DNA of 64,000 bases from Massospora cicadina (taxonomy: Eukaryota > Entomophthoromycota > Entomophthoromycetes > Entomophthorales > Entomophthoraceae): positions 1-64,000 of the forward strand of contig JAKSZP010009606.1 in NCBI GenBank assembly GCA_022478985.1, read 5' to 3'. The notes beneath the pieces were generated by a model. It worked only from the letters and a program-made list of their open reading frames with translations, was not told the origin of the DNA and ran no database searches. Below, in pieces: positions 1-11,105 of the stretch. How positions within the stretch are numbered: the first letter of the stretch is position 1; the number at the start of each line of letters is the position of its first letter. The position numbers and the translations under genes were made by a program.

Positions 1-403
1 TATCAGAAAATAATTTTTGGCGGTCATTTGAATCATTTGGGGCATACACGCATGCCACAGCAAAATTCTCTCCATTCCACTTGAGGTTTGCTAGGAGCAG
101 CATCCCTCCAGGTGGGAGGATGTGCTTTGGATTTTTACTGGAGGGTTACAGTTTGTTCGAATTACCATCTACAATGGTGTGTCTAAAAGGATTTTGCTGG
201 AAGGAGCATGGTTGACCATGACTCCTCCTCCCCCAGTGGACAGTGGGGTTCTTGGATAGCCAAGATGTCCATGGGGATATTGCACAAGAAAGCCATTTTT
301 TGGCCAAGGATGTGGGGGCCTTGGCTCTCGCGATGTTGAGCGTCCCTATGTTGATTGCAGTAGTCTGCACATCAGGAACGCTGGGGTGACCCACTGTGGT
401 CAC
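1..403 (-). pseudogene. L_C ORF2, endonuclease N-terminus
   Basis: This is the start of the APE-type endonuclease that nicks target DNA for target-primed reverse transcription. In the minus frames I read INIGTLNI, then MDILAIQEPHCPLGEE, which aligns with VDILAIQETHCPRGSE in L_B ORF2. After a further frame change I read VACVYAPND, matching the (V/I)NIYAPNG strand. The catalytic Glu of the IQE motif is present. At least two frameshifts break it. The remainder (GDMN and SDH motifs, RT) is outside the window. Confidence 0.75.
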
Positions 404-739
404 CCAGTTCCTTATTGTGAGTCATACTGTGAGTATGGGGTCAACTAGCCAGATTTTTTCCAGTGTGTTGGTCAGCGGCCTTGGTGCTGGCATTGTTTGG
501 TTTCTTCTGTCTTGGATTACTCCGTGGATTTTGGGTCTAGCATGGGTTGGCTTTTGCCTCATTAAAAGAATTTTTTTGCTGTTTGCCTGTGGGTTTGATG
601 GGCAGAAACTAGGAGTTGGGGTGGTTGGGTCTTGTAAATATTTGTTGTCACATTTTGATTGGCTGAAGTGGTCTTCCATATCATCGCCTATCACATGTGA
701 TTGGCTGGGAGGATCCCCAGTGGTGCAAAGTGGATCTGC

Positions 740-1455
740 TCACGCTTGGTTGGAGGTGTTTGATTGGTTGTGTCCAAAAATTTCATTGTTTTGGTTGTGT
801 TGGGTTTTATGTGGAAAATCTGATTGGTTATTCCGCTGTGCTGCCAAGGCATCTGCCTGAATTTGTTCCATGGAAATTGTGGTGTGAGTTTGGGTCTCGG
901 CGGAATTTGCAGCCTGCTTGTGGGTGGTCTGTGCACAACAGCAGTCCTTGCGTGAGATGGGCTCGACCAAAGCAATATTGGCTCTTTCACCCCAATAGAA
1001 GGCAAAAGCGGAGTCCTTAATTTTGCCAAAAGTTGGGCTTGTTTCTTCCATATTGTCCTCACAAAATTCCGGTGTTAAAATCCCACACTTGACGGGGCAT
1101 GCATGGTCTTTGTGGCCTATTGCTGAGTAGAATTTGCAGATAGGTGGGGTGTATTCTGGTGTGATATGGAAGGGGAGAGATATGCTGCCATTGGGGAGGT
1201 TGATGGTCACCATGCGGGAAATGAGGGTGATATCCTCTGCCACGTCCTGATCCGGTTCAATAATGGCTATTGCCTTTCCTGTGCACAGGTGGGGCAGGAG
1301 GGGAATTTTTTTGATTTTGAACTGTTTGATAACTCCATAACCTTCAAGGCCCCCATGGAGTTCATCCGCAAGGATAATATGGTGCACAGTGCTCAGGAGT
1401 CAGTCAAATATGATGAATAGGTCATTTGCCTCATTCCATCGTGTGCACACCATGC
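740..1455 (-). pseudogene. L_C ORF1, C-terminal half (nucleic-acid-binding gag-like protein)
   Basis: This is the RNA-binding ORF1 protein of a LINE. An open frame at 1,387-740 contains LPHLCTGKAIAII, which matches MPHLCTGKAIAVL in L_A and L_B ORF1. A zinc-knuckle remnant CKFYSAIGHKDHACP follows. The second cysteine of the CX2CX4HX4C knuckle is missing (C-K-F-Y), so the finger is broken. The tail is rich in Q, N, T and S. It would co-assemble with element RNA in a cytoplasmic particle. The N-terminal half is at 6,785-7,180, and L_A interrupts the gene between the GW(V/L)D(V/L)GF segment and the LCTGKAI segment. Confidence 0.8.
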
Positions 1456-1470
1456 GGATGTTGCAGTCTT
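1456..1470. repeat. Target-site duplication of L_A, left copy
   Basis: GGATGTTGCAGTCTT lies immediately past the 3' end of L_A. It matches GGATGGTGCAGTCTT at 6,747-6,761, next to the 5' end, with one mismatch in 15. Long, variable duplications are typical of LINE insertion. Confidence 0.85.
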
Positions 1471-1602
1471 TTAAATTTATTGCGGGGAAGGCCGACCATG
1501 GGATGGACACTTCCAAATATGACTCAGACGAGACAAAACTTAGTACCAGGTGATGCACCCCAGAGAAGCGATGCTATCTCTTGTTGCCAGCGGGAACGCC
1601 AC

Positions 1603-4600
1603 TTATGGGAAGGGAGAGGGAACGTGTGTAGGGGGCGTAGCCACTATTGAGCACGTGTGGAGGAAGGGGTCTGATTTGATGAACCAGACTGGGAACCAGG
1701 AGGAGACCAGCTGCTGGCGACGTGGTGGGAGATATCCAAACATCCACGCTTGAAAGTGATCCACCAAATGAGACCGGAATCTGTGGACAGCTTCAGGGAG
1801 GGTGGGGATGGATCCGGCGATGACATCCAAGACAATCGTGTGGATAGTCCACATGGCGATTGCAACCACCAGAGCACGAAGGGAGGGTGGGAGGGGGAGG
1901 CCATTGATGAAGCAAACATATCTCTTGACAGACTGAAGGGATGTGTTTGATCCTGGCCTAGCAGACGTTGGACTTCGCGCCATATTACTTTAGAGGTGGG
2001 GCACTTCTCCAGGCGGTGAAACAGCGTTCCATACTGGCCACACATGACACAGGATGAGTGTAAAGCATTAGAGCGCTCAGCTGTACGATACACCAGCCTC
2101 AGGCAGCGCCACAAATGGGAGCGGACTTGAGGCTGCAACAGAGGATGGTGTGCGTATTTCCAGATAGTCTTTTGGGTCTCAGTGGAATAAGGGATGTCCA
2201 TCATGTCCAGGTAGTCCACCCTGGATAGGACTTGGGGTCGAATGGGGATCACGCCATCATGGATGGGTAGCCCCTGTACCTCTTGTGTGAACTGAGGAGA
2301 GGGGCGGCCTCTTCAGGTTGTATGTCCACTAATACGAATTCTCCACTCTGCGCTTCGCATGGAGAGTAGGATTCGTTTGAAGTGGGTTTTGGTCCCGTGA
2401 GGACCTGTGGCTGATGTGTGTGATGCGAGGTATTTCATCAGGGAGTGGGGGTTTGATGGATTGTTGAGGCCCAAGGCTCAGGAGAAGTTGGAGCGGGCCG
2501 CGCAGGACCAGTGTTGGGATGGGAGTATAGGAGCAGTGATGGCCGCAATCCAGGTGCCTAGGATCTTGGCGGCATGGGCTTTGAAGTCAAGTAGGCCCAT
2601 GCCACCATGATGATGAGGGCCAAACATGACCTCTAGCCATACTGGTGGAGGGCGGCCTGACCAAAGCCAACCTTGTAGCAAAGCATACAGGGATTTGAAG
2701 AAGCTTGGGGAGAAGGGGATGGCGTGGGCTCCGAACCAGACTTTGGATAGGAGCATAGAGTTGGCAAGAACAACCCTGCCAGTGAGGGTAGTAGGGTGGG
2801 CTCTGAGAGAGGCGATTCGCTTCGTCACGTTGTCCAGTATATGGCCCTCCATTACTGCTGACGCGTATCCTCCTGCCTCCAACCACACGCCCAGATGGCG
2901 TACCGGTCCAATGGTAGGTCGCGGCACAAAGGGGAGCACCAGTGGAGCGGTGTGTTTTAAGTTAGTAAGGCGTGGACTTGGGCGAGCAGCTGGGCTGGGT
3001 TGGGAACTACTTGCTGGGGCCCAGCAGTTCTGAAACTGACCAAGGAGGATGATTTCGGTTTTGGAGGCGTTCAGTGCCGCGTTGCTTACCCGGGAATATT
3101 CCTGGATGAGGGCTTCAAGCGCGCGTGCATCTTTGTTATTAGACACCCCCACCACTCAATCATCTGCAAATGCCATCATCTTGACTGGGGTTTGGCCTGG
3201 CACATGGACCCCAGTGAGTTGGGCATTCACATTTCGCAGTAGTGGGTCAAGGCTGAAGTTGTATAAGAGTGGGCTCAGGGGGTCCCCTTGTCGCAGGCCC
3301 CTTTGAGGATGGACTACTTCCGTTAGGAAACCTGGGCCGTGCACAGCCATTGTTGCAGATTCCGTGAGCAGCATCACCCAGTTAATGAAGCGAGGAGGTA
3401 GGCGGAATTGTTGGAGGCAGGCCCTAAGGTATTCCCAGTTTACTCTATCATAGGCCTTTTGTTGGTCCAAGAATACAAGTGCCTCAGAGGCTGTGGACTG
3501 ACACACATTAGCCACAGAGTGCACGTTATCCTAAATCGACCTTCTGGGGATGAAACCGAATTGTTCTGGGGAGATGGTGGCGGATGCTACAGTCCCTAAA
3601 CGGTTAGCCATGATTTTTGTTAAAATTTTGGTGTCTGTGTTTGTTAGAGAATGGGGCGCCAGTTGGCTAAGTCTAGTATATCCCCTTTCTTGAAGAGTGT
3701 GACTGTAAAAGCCTCATGTCCTCCTGGTAGGAGGCGCGTTTCCAACAGGCTTTGGTTGAGTGAGGCTAGCAGCAATGGGGATATATATTTAAAAATATTT
3801 TTTGTAGAACTCATATGGAATGCCATCTGGGCCTGGGCATTTTTGGTTTGGCGCACCGCGAATGGTAGTCCATAATTCGTTCGGAGTAATTTAATTCATT
3901 ATTTCTGGGTATCGGAATATGGTGCAGATGTGAGCTCTGTCAAGAAATTCCACCATTTTGGCCAGCTGAATTGGTTTGGCTCGGTATAACTCGGAGTAAT
4001 ATCTTTGCAAATCGATTGCCACTTCAGCCGGTGTGTCTCTAATAGAATTATCCGATCTTCGCACCTGTGTGCAGGCCACGCTCTGGCGTGGTGCAAAATT
4101 TTTTTTGAAGAAGTATGCGGTGCACTTGTCGCCTTTAATGATGCGTATGGCCCTGTATTGGACACAAACCCAATGTTTATGTTGCCTTTCAAGTGCGTTG
4201 AGGTGGGCTGCTGCCTCCGCCCACTTCTGGCCCCATGCAGGGCTATATCCTGAGGCTGGAATGTTGGACTCCAAGTGGGCCAATTCTGCCAGCGCATGCA
4301 ATATAACCACCGATGTGGCTTGTGAGCATCTGGATGAGAGATGGCGATAGTGGCGGATGGTGTCTTCTTTGAAAGTTGCCCATGTGGAAATGGGGTCCGC
4401 GCAAAACTGTGCAACAAATGATTTTACCAAAGTTGCCTCTTCCACCCATGTGGAAAACCCTGGTGACGCAAGGTCTGGGGGGCGGATTTTGCACCAATGT
4501 GGGGCCTTTGCAACTGTGACGGGTAAGTGGTATGTTATTGAGACCAGTCGGTGGTCAGAGAATTCCATTTTCGTTGTTTTGAAGTGTGAGATGTGGGGTT

Positions 4601-5206
4601 GGAATTTCGCCAGTGCTAGAATAAGGTCAATGCGGGTCATGGACCTTAATTGGCCGTTGTGGACGTGGGGACGTGTCATGTTTTCGAGCAGTGGGGCATG
4701 TCGCGGCAGCGCATCCAAAAAACCCAAGGGTGGCTTTTAGAACGCATAGTTCTACGTGACCCTGTGGGGCGTGGGGTGAGGGTGGCCACCAGTCCATTGG
4801 TAAGGTTAGCCAACAGTTCATGTCGCCAATTAGGAAAGATTTGGGGGGTAGCGGGAGGGATTTGACTGACAAGAAAAATTCCTGACGCTCTTGTGCACCG
4901 TTTGGGGCGTAAATGTTGACGATTGTGTGCAACATTGGCCCATGAGAAGGTGACAACGAGCACTCGGTCATTTAGGAATGTTTCTGAAGATGTAAATTTG
5001 AAAAAATTGTTTTTCCAAATTAGCACCCCACAGTGCTTTGACCAAAAGGATAGGGATGGTAGGAGCATTGTTTTCCAAGCATCCTCGGAACCTCATGGAC
5101 AGTGGGTTTCCTGGATGGCCAGGATATCCACAGGTAAATTATTTTGTAAAAAACTCAGTTTCCTAGCCCAGGATGGGGAGGCCTAGAGTCCGGTGATATT
5201 CAGCAT
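1603..5206 (-). pseudogene. L_A ORF2: APE endonuclease and reverse transcriptase
   Basis: This is the LINE catalytic protein. The start is ATG at 5,206, two bases after the stop of the small upstream frame (TAGGGATG). The endonuclease shows YAPNG, GDMNCW and SDHRLVSI (about 4,900-4,550). RT motifs follow: FLDQQKAYDRVNWEYLR (motif A, about 3,455), RGLRQGDPLSPLLYN (B, about 3,290) and FADD (C, about 3,160). Directly after FADD the frame has a TGA where L_B has TGC (Cys). The C-terminus has a zinc-finger-like CVMCGQYGTLFHRLEKC (CX2CX7HX4C, about 2,050). Several frameshifts occur in the endonuclease and linker. Intact relatives are about 1,100-1,200 residues, which this span fits. Confidence 0.9.
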
Positions 5207-5208
5207 CC

Positions 5209-5400
5209 CTAGAGTGAAGGTTTCCCCCTTCGCACCTTAGGTGCGAGGGGGTGGGCCCCGGGCCCACCAGCCTCCTCCAGGTCCCCATGGGCTTTCACAG
5301 CAGCGCGGGTATTAGCAGCAACGCTATTGGGGTTTTTGTTAATTTTTGCAGAAAGAGTCGCGTTGTCTTTGGCCTTTGCTTTTTGTTTTCCTGACGTCAA
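5209..5400 (-). CDS. Small lysine/alanine-rich frame between ORF1 and ORF2 of L_A
   Basis: This 63-residue basic frame (begins MTSGKQKAKAKDN, ends RGKPSL) is open in both L_A and L_B (15,113-15,304), with only a few replacements. Its TAG stop lies two bases before the ORF2 ATG. It may be the true C-terminus of ORF1, because the homopolymer at about 5,450 (A4T9 here, A9T4 in L_B) has probably slipped and changed frame. Otherwise it is a separate short ORF. Function is unknown; the composition suits nucleic-acid binding. Confidence 0.5.
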   Translation of the reverse strand: MTSGKQKAKAKDNATLSAKINKNPNSVAANTRAAVKAHGDLEEAGGPGAHPLAPKVRRGKPSL

Positions 5401-5558
5401 ACGAATTTTTTGCGGTGCGGATAAGTTTGGTGCACTGTTGAGTGAAGCAAAAAAAAATTTTCAGTTGGGATAGGTCCCAAGTCAGTTTCAACTGGGGCTT
5501 GGGTGCAGCGATTGGGTGAGATTGAATTTCCCATCGGATCCTCAGATTGAGTGGCCCA

Positions 5559-6649
5559 TTAAGCTTGGGCCTCCCAATCTGATTGGGTGATGGATTCCCA
5601 AGTTGCTTCCACCGCGAAGGTCTCCATGTCCTCCTGGCGTTGTGAGTGTGGGATGGTGGTGGTGACCTTGGCCGCTTCCTTGGCTGCGGTCCTACGGGCC
5701 TGCTTGGCCTTCTTCCACTCCTGCGGGGAGATGGGCTTTACCAATAGGTAGCAGCCTTGTGCTCCCCGCGGGAAAGCCTCTTTGGTGCTTGCGGTTGGTT
5801 TGTAGTGCGCCTCTCCGCTGGCCATGGCCGCCAAGGGGTGCTCTTGGAATGTAATGCCCTCTTTAATGGGGCATGCATGTGCCTTATGGCCAAACGCGTC
5901 ACAGTGGGTGCAAATGGGGGCGCACTGTCCATGGTTACCCGGAATGGGTGGGTGGTGTGCCCTGCAATGTCAATAAAGGTGGAGTGCGGGATCTGGGTTA
6001 GGTCCTTCGTGATCTCCTCAGTTGGGGTCAGAACTGCGATGGCTTTGCCGGTGCACAGGTGTGGCATCAGCATGAAACGTTGCATTTTGAAAGATTGTAT
6101 TTCACCGTATATGGTGAGACCATCTTTCAGGTGTTGCTCCAAAATGTCACGTTTTACCGTAGTAGGCAAAAAGTCAAACGTGAGGAAAATTTGGTTTGTT
6201 TTTGTCCATCTGGTGCGTTTAGTTTTGACGACCTGTTGCCCTTTGGGGAGGTCGACCACTACGCGCACTGCTGCAGCCTCGTCTGCTGCTATTTTGCTTT
6301 CAAAACCTAGGTCCAGCCAGCCGCGCGACATGGAGTGAGGTGCAACATACACTGCGGTTGGGAAAATTTTGTGTATATCTTCACAAAATTTTTCCCATAG
6401 GGCCGTTTTTTGGATGTCCAGATACACATGGACTCCAAATTCCACCGACGAAAGTGGCTGGGAATGTGGCGTGTTGATGTACTGGTTGCATCGTGCTTGC
6501 CACATGAGTATCTCCGGGGAAATTGTGACCGCCAGTTTTTTTAGATTTTTTTCTATTCCACCGGATTCTCTAGGGCGTTTTCGAACGTTAGAGGCCGCGG
6601 GCCTTCCGCCTGCTCCTCTTGCCTTGCTTGCCCAACTGCTCCCTGACAT
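5559..6649 (-). pseudogene. L_A ORF1: gag-like RNA-binding protein
   Basis: This is the first LINE ORF, which packages element RNA. It starts at ATG 6,649 (MSGSSWASKARGAGG), has a basic N-terminus, and then a domain containing HSQPLSSVEFGVHVYLD, GWLDLGFESK and LPHLCTGKAIAV-type segments. A frameshift near 5,920 destroys the CX2CX4HX4C zinc knuckle that L_B keeps as CTHCDAFGHKANAC. The other frame then runs from 5,834 to 5,559 through an EWKKAKQARRTAAKEAAK coiled-coil-like basic stretch to a TAA that L_B lacks. Confidence 0.88.
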
Positions 6650-6746
6650 GGGCGCAGACTAATCCCTCTATGAGATTATCAAACTAGATTTAGTCTTGAA
6701 TTGACTGGGTTACAAAAGTGTTTGCAACTAGAAAGAAAAGTTTTCA

Positions 6747-6761
6747 GGATGGTGCAGTCTT
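6747..6761. repeat. Target-site duplication of L_A, right copy
   Basis: GGATGGTGCAGTCTT abuts the 5' end of L_A. It pairs with 1,456-1,470 (14 of 15 identical). Confidence 0.85.
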
Positions 6762-7262
6762 CATTGTTGATTTTTATGGAGAATTTAATTTTTTGCAACC
6801 TCTGCTTCTTCTGCAGACATGAACCCAACGTCCACCCATCCTCTGTGTAGATTTTTGTAATTTACTGAGACAGTGTATAGGAAAATCGTGGAGAAGGCAT
6901 CCCCCATTTTTTCCCATGATTCAAGGGAAGTATTGCTGACCATAATTCTAAGGCCGTGCTCAAGGGAGGACAAGGGTTGGGAGTGTTCAATCTTGGTATA
7001 TGCGCCCATTTTTTGCAGGAATTGAAAAACTCTAGGTGCGGTGCTGTACTCACCCTTTTTGGTGGGAGGGTGTGTCAACATTACGCTGGGGAATTTTTCC
7101 CCGGTGGGTTGGGAGGGCTTCAGGCCTTTTGTGCTGGCCACTTTTGCCCAACTTGTATTGTTGCAGACAAATTTGCTCATATTCCAGGTTGATTGTCAAT
7201 CTCAGAGAAATTGCATAGGAATTTTGTTAATAAAAGTGATAATAACGAAAAAAAAACTTTTT
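6762..7262 (-). mobile_element. LINE L_C, 5' part
   Basis: This is the upstream part of L_C, with its 5' end near 7,262. There an A-rich/T-rich leader resembles the first 30 bases of L_A and L_B. It abuts the G1 3' LTR about 10-20 bp inside the expected LTR edge, so L_C probably inserted into that LTR. The exact junction is blurred by homopolymers. Confidence 0.75.
6785..7180 (-). pseudogene. L_C ORF1, N-terminal half
   Basis: The open frame starts at ATG 7,180 (MSKFVCNNTSWAKVAS). The segment IEHSQPLSSLEHGLRI matches PHSQPLSSVEFGVHV of L_A/L_B, and RGWVDVGFMSAEEAE matches RGWLDLGFESKIAADE. Protein similarity is moderate while spacing is kept, so L_C is a distinct LINE subfamily. The frame runs into the L_A insertion; its continuation is at 1,455-740. 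Confidence 0.8.
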
Positions 7263-8130
7263 TTGATATTACTGATGGCAACTTCTTCTGTGGTATGGTG
7301 GAGTTTCGAGTGTCTATTGCATGAAGACAATAGACCAGACAGTGACTATAGTTCAAGAAATAACTCCTTAAAAAGCACTTCAAAGTTGTATTCTCCTATC
7401 ATTACTTGGATGATGGCACGCTGTCCTAATCTTACTGATCCCAAGTAATTTCTCGACTAATACAAAGTAAAGTTTTAAACACAAAAAGCTTATATGTTAA
7501 ACTATAAACTAGTATTAATAGTTGAATGTTGTTTATTAGCCTTTTAACTTGAAGGTAAACTATAGGGTTTGATGTTCACCACATCTTACCAATGATGTCT
7601 CATTCTCAATGGCACTTGGCCAAAGGAACATGTAAAATGTTTGTTTGAGGGTCTACAAATACTTTGACTCAGGGCATCTTTCTCAGCCTCAGGGTCAGTG
7701 TAAATAACGTCATCATTCTCAAGATGGCGTTTCAGATGCATCTGAAAATAGTTGAACCAATTCTCTTTTACAAGCAATCAGCACACATACCAAGGCGATT
7801 TGTATCACTAATTAGTAATTAACTCAATAAAAAACTTGACTGACATTAAAAACTAATTTTTACATAGACCAACAAGCCCACGTTCCCAAGTCATTATATC
7901 AAAACTTGATTTAAGTCTGACTTAACCAACGAAGCCCTTTAGCCCATGTCATCATAGTTAAATATTATTAAGTAAAATTGCTAGGCCGCAGATCCTAAGC
8001 TTTGCATAAGCTTAGGTATACCTGATCCATAATCGCTGATATCTGATATGATCCAAAATAAGTTTAAGCATGCTAACATTATTATTCCCTATTGAATATC
8101 TGACAATTAGGTCCAGTCAATTACTCAACA
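7263..8130 (-). repeat. 3' LTR of G1
   Basis: It matches 20,802-21,686 along its length, for example the GGTATGGTGGAGTTTCGAG, GGTCTACAAATACTT and CTAAGCTTTGCATAAGCTTA blocks. It ends CAACA at 8,130. The first bases (TGTTGAATTT in the other copy) are not clearly present because L_C is inserted there. Confidence 0.85.
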
Positions 8131-8274
8131 CTTCTGCCTTGACTGGATATAAGCGGCGGGTACCCTTCTTCCTGGGTCACAATGTCTAACTTTTCACGTT
8201 CATCAAAGTACAAACATTATCTCAATAGCCTTTCTGCCTTAGACAGATAAGCCTTCCTAAGTCTAAGCAAGTCC

Positions 8275-9219
8275 ATGCAGCGCGCTATGGTCAACTCAGG
8301 CGTGTTGCCCATGGTTCCTAAATCTGGGTTGACCAGCTATGCTTCCATGGTACTAGAGAGTTTGGCTTTGCATCCCGCTGCAATAACACAGATTGATAAA
8401 CCCAAACAAGCCCCCGTGGCTTCATGTACAGTCAAACATCCCAATGGGCCGAGCGGGATCCCCTTTCAATTTATTCTTTATCACTTTGGCCTTCTGAAGC
8501 CATTCAGTCTCAAGAAACCCTGATCTGAAATCAATCCGTTTCAGATGTGGATCTTCTTCTGGCTTCTTGTTTTCACTTTTTAGCATCTTCACTTCAAAGA
8601 ATCTTGCTTCCTCCTTATGTGCGGTCAGTGTGGCTTCGTTGGGTCTTGAGCTCAATTTGATGTTGGAGCTTGTGAACGCCTACTTGTCATCTGCACTTGC
8701 TACTGATCCTGAGGTTGCCACATACAATATTTTTGAGGCCAACCAGGAACTTATTTTCGCTAACTCAGATGCTAGGCTTTGGTGTAAACCCACTTCAGTA
8801 CATACCAATTTTTATGTCTCATTGAGCCTCAATACTCAGATTTCAAAGGATTAGCGCATCTTGGTGTTATAACAAGCCCTTTGTAAAAGCTTGGCTAAGG
8901 GGCTTCCCAATAAGTATGTATTCAGATGGCTTTTTTGGGTGCATGCATTCACTTCCCTCCTTCCTCACTTCCCACTGATACTGTGTCCAACATGCATAGG
9001 GTATTAGATGAGGCCCATTCACAAATGTTTCGCGTGAAAGAGTTCCTCCCCTCAGTTTACCCCTGCCTTTAGAGCCTTCTTGCCATTTGTATCTTCCTTT
9101 CTGCGGCATATACTCCTGAGTCAAACCTTTTTCCGCATATACTGAAGTCCCTTCCAATGGACTTTCCCTTTAGTTTGATGGCCTTTCCTAAGCCAACAGG
9201 GCCAGCGTCCTGGGGCTAA
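8275..9219 (+). pseudogene. Antisense accessory gene of G1 (unknown function)
   Basis: This coding-like region lies on the strand opposite to G1 pol, between the 3' LTR and integrase. It starts MQRAMVNSG, 145 bp from the LTR edge. Frames are open at 8,275-8,523 and up to 8,854, and then after frame changes through VLDEAHSQMFRVKEF (about 9,003). G4 has an antisense region in the same place starting ATGCAGCGC and MQR, with VLDEARHQALKN. From VLDEA to a GLA motif the two align colinearly over about 70 residues with shared Leu, Ala, Cys and Phe positions. Similar sequence may extend to about 9,357. Transcription from the 3' LTR is inferred. I do not recognise the family. Confidence 0.6.
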
Positions 9220-9385
9220 GATTTCTTGGGTTTGGCACATCTTCAACAGGGTCTGATAGTTGGGACTTGTATGAGATCTGCACCTCTCCAATTCCATTAC
9301 AGGCTTCTCCAGTTTGATCGCACTCTCCTCCCCCTACCAAAGAAGGGGTACCTAGTTCTAATGCCAGCGAGGCATCAAATCTATA

Positions 9386-9540
9386 AATTAAACTTTATGG
9401 CTTGCAATTATTATTTTTTTATCTTTATTATTATTAAATATTTATATTTATTATATCCAAAATTTTAATTAATTTGATTTTTTCCTTTTCTTTTTCCCTT
9501 CTTTTCTTTTTGTATTATTATTCTTTATAATATGGATGAA
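9386..9540. other. AT-rich and polypyrimidine tract
   Basis: An A/T low-complexity run is followed by a pyrimidine tract of about 35 nt on + (purine on the G1 sense strand) near 9,480-9,515. It lies between the antisense gene and the integrase end. G4 has a similar T-rich stretch in the same place (about 35,000-35,310). It could be an internal polypurine tract or simply low complexity. Confidence 0.5.
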
Positions 9541-10390
9541 GGAACTTAGCATATACTCAATTCACAATCCAGCCGCCTTGATCCTTAATGGTATATACGT
9601 CTTCAGACAATCTCTCCAATATAATAAATGGACCCTTCCAAAGTGAGGCTAGCCTGTGCGCATGGCCTGCACTACGAGTGTCACAATATACTACTAAATC
9701 TCCCTCCTTAAACTTAGTCACCATAGCTTGTTTAGCGTCATTTGTAGCTCTTCTGAATAGTTTTTCAACTAATCACGTTTTGATAAGCTTCAGATTGCAA
9801 CTTTATTAAGGTCTTCTCTAGTTGCTCAACATAGTTATTTGGGTTAATTGCATCAGTTGAACTGAGTACTGAATATAACAATGGAGGCAGAGCGGGATGT
9901 CTACCATACAGAAGTTGAAAGGGAGAGTGCCCTGTGCTGCTGTGGTGTCCGATATTGTATGCAAACACAGTCACACTAATTGAAGTTGCCCATTGCAAAG
10001 GCGCCAAGGCTGCGTTTTTATGTAAAATGCCAATTAAAGTGCCATTAACTCACTCTACCATACCATTAGTCTCAGGATGGTATGGTGTTGACAACACTCC
10101 TTTGATAGACATCAATTCATTTAACCGTTGTACCATTTGGGAAGTAAAATTCGTGACATTGTCCATCAAGATCTTCTGGGGGCATCCGTGCTTATAAATA
10201 ATATTGTCCAAAATGAACTTGGCAGTAGTTAGAGCCCCAACATCTCAAATTGCTTTTTCTTCCACCCGTTTTGTTAGATGGTTGATAGCAACAATTATGT
10301 ATTTTTTGCCTAGGCTAATCACAGGAAAAGGCCAATTACATCAATAAACACGGTATTCCAGGCCCAGTCAGGTTTGATCAAACAGTATTT
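9541..10390 (-). pseudogene. G1 integrase core and C-terminal GPF module
   Basis: This is the integrase that inserts element cDNA. The minus frames show the core end TVFAYNIGHHSSTGHSPFQL and LLYGRHPALPPLL (10,007-9,765). The C-terminal module follows with GDLVVYCDTRSAGHA and WKGPFIILERLSEDVYTIKD (GPY/F motif, about 9,640-9,560). Upstream core frames contain several stops. The catalytic region has CAA/CAG-to-stop type changes, so it is dead. Confidence 0.8.
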
Positions 10391-11105
10391 CACATCCAAC
10401 TTCATAGGTTTTGCGATTTTGGCATGAATGACATTTATTGAGCACATCTTGGATATTGAATTGCATGGAATCCCAATAGTAACTGTATTGAATTAATTCT
10501 AGCGTCTTGGTCATTCCCCCATGTCCAACAGCCTTGTGTGCTTGTGTAATAATCTCCATTTGGTCAGAAGGTTTTGGGGAAATTTGACATTGCCCTTCAG
10601 GCTTAAGCTTATATAGAACTCCATTTCGATATTTGGTGTTGATTAATGCTTTTTTGATCACTTTTTGAAATTCAGGTGGCTCATCTCCATACTTTTGGGT
10701 AATCATTTTTTCATGAAGCTCATCGGCCAAACTTCTCAGGACAGCTACAATAGAAAGTCGCAATAGTCCATCTGCATTTTGATGGGCTGCTCCAGCTCTA
10801 TAAATAATTTCATAATAATACGCTTGTAATTTCAGAGCCCAGCGGGCTAACTGTCCTTCAGGTTCCTTGAGATTGTGGAGCCATCGTAATGAGCTGTAAT
10901 CTGTCAATATTTGAAACTTGGTGCCATGAATGTAAACCTGAAATTGTTTACAGGCATAGATGACACCCAAACATTCTCTTTCAGTCACCATATAATTACG
11001 CTCATGCTTATTCAGCGTCCTGCTGCAATAAGCGACTGGATGCTCCTCGCCATCATCCTCAATCTGCAATAGCACTCCACCAATTGCAGTCAATGATGCG
11101 TCCAT
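10368..11105 (-). pseudogene. G1 RNase H and integrase HHCC domain
   Basis: This 245-codon open frame is the best preserved part of G1 pol. RNase H begins MDASLTAIGGVLLQ (catalytic Asp in DAS), continues with EHPVAYCSRTLNKHERNY, the Glu-containing TERECLGVIYACK, and FQILTDYSSLRWL. After the RAGAAHQNADGL tether comes the integrase zinc-binding segment KAVGHGGMTKTLELIQ..CHSCQNRK (HHCC). The frame ends at 10,368. RNase H would degrade the RNA strand during reverse transcription. Confidence 0.88.

Larger units (their letters stand above)
1..1455 (-). mobile_element. LINE L_C, downstream part (split by L_A)
   Basis: This is a non-LTR retrotransposon related to L_A and L_B but clearly divergent. 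It reads right to left and leaves the window at position 1 inside the ORF2 endonuclease. It holds the second half of ORF1 and the start of ORF2. The first half of ORF1 lies 5.3 kb away at 6,762-7,262, on the far side of L_A. The 15-bp duplications at 1,456-1,470 and 6,747-6,761 show that L_A landed inside L_C. The real 3' end is outside the window. Confidence 0.85.
1471..6746 (-). mobile_element. Full-length LINE L_A
   Basis: This is a 5,276-bp non-LTR retrotransposon. L_B (5,274 bp, opposite strand) matches it end to end, and both are flanked by long target duplications, so both look full length. The 5' end is an A-rich leader with a TTTTCTTTCT motif, and the 3' end is CAATAAATTTAAA. The order is ORF1 (6,649-5,559), a small frame (5,400-5,209), then ORF2 (5,206 to about 1,603). 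It is inserted in L_C ORF1. Every ORF is broken, so it is not autonomous now. Confidence 0.93.

Noticed and set aside
5757..6338. Long open frame (193 codons) on the plus strand within L_A
   Set aside because: It is antisense to ORF1, and the mirror frame in L_B follows from the same sense coding. No independent domain, and no conservation beyond that imposed by ORF1.
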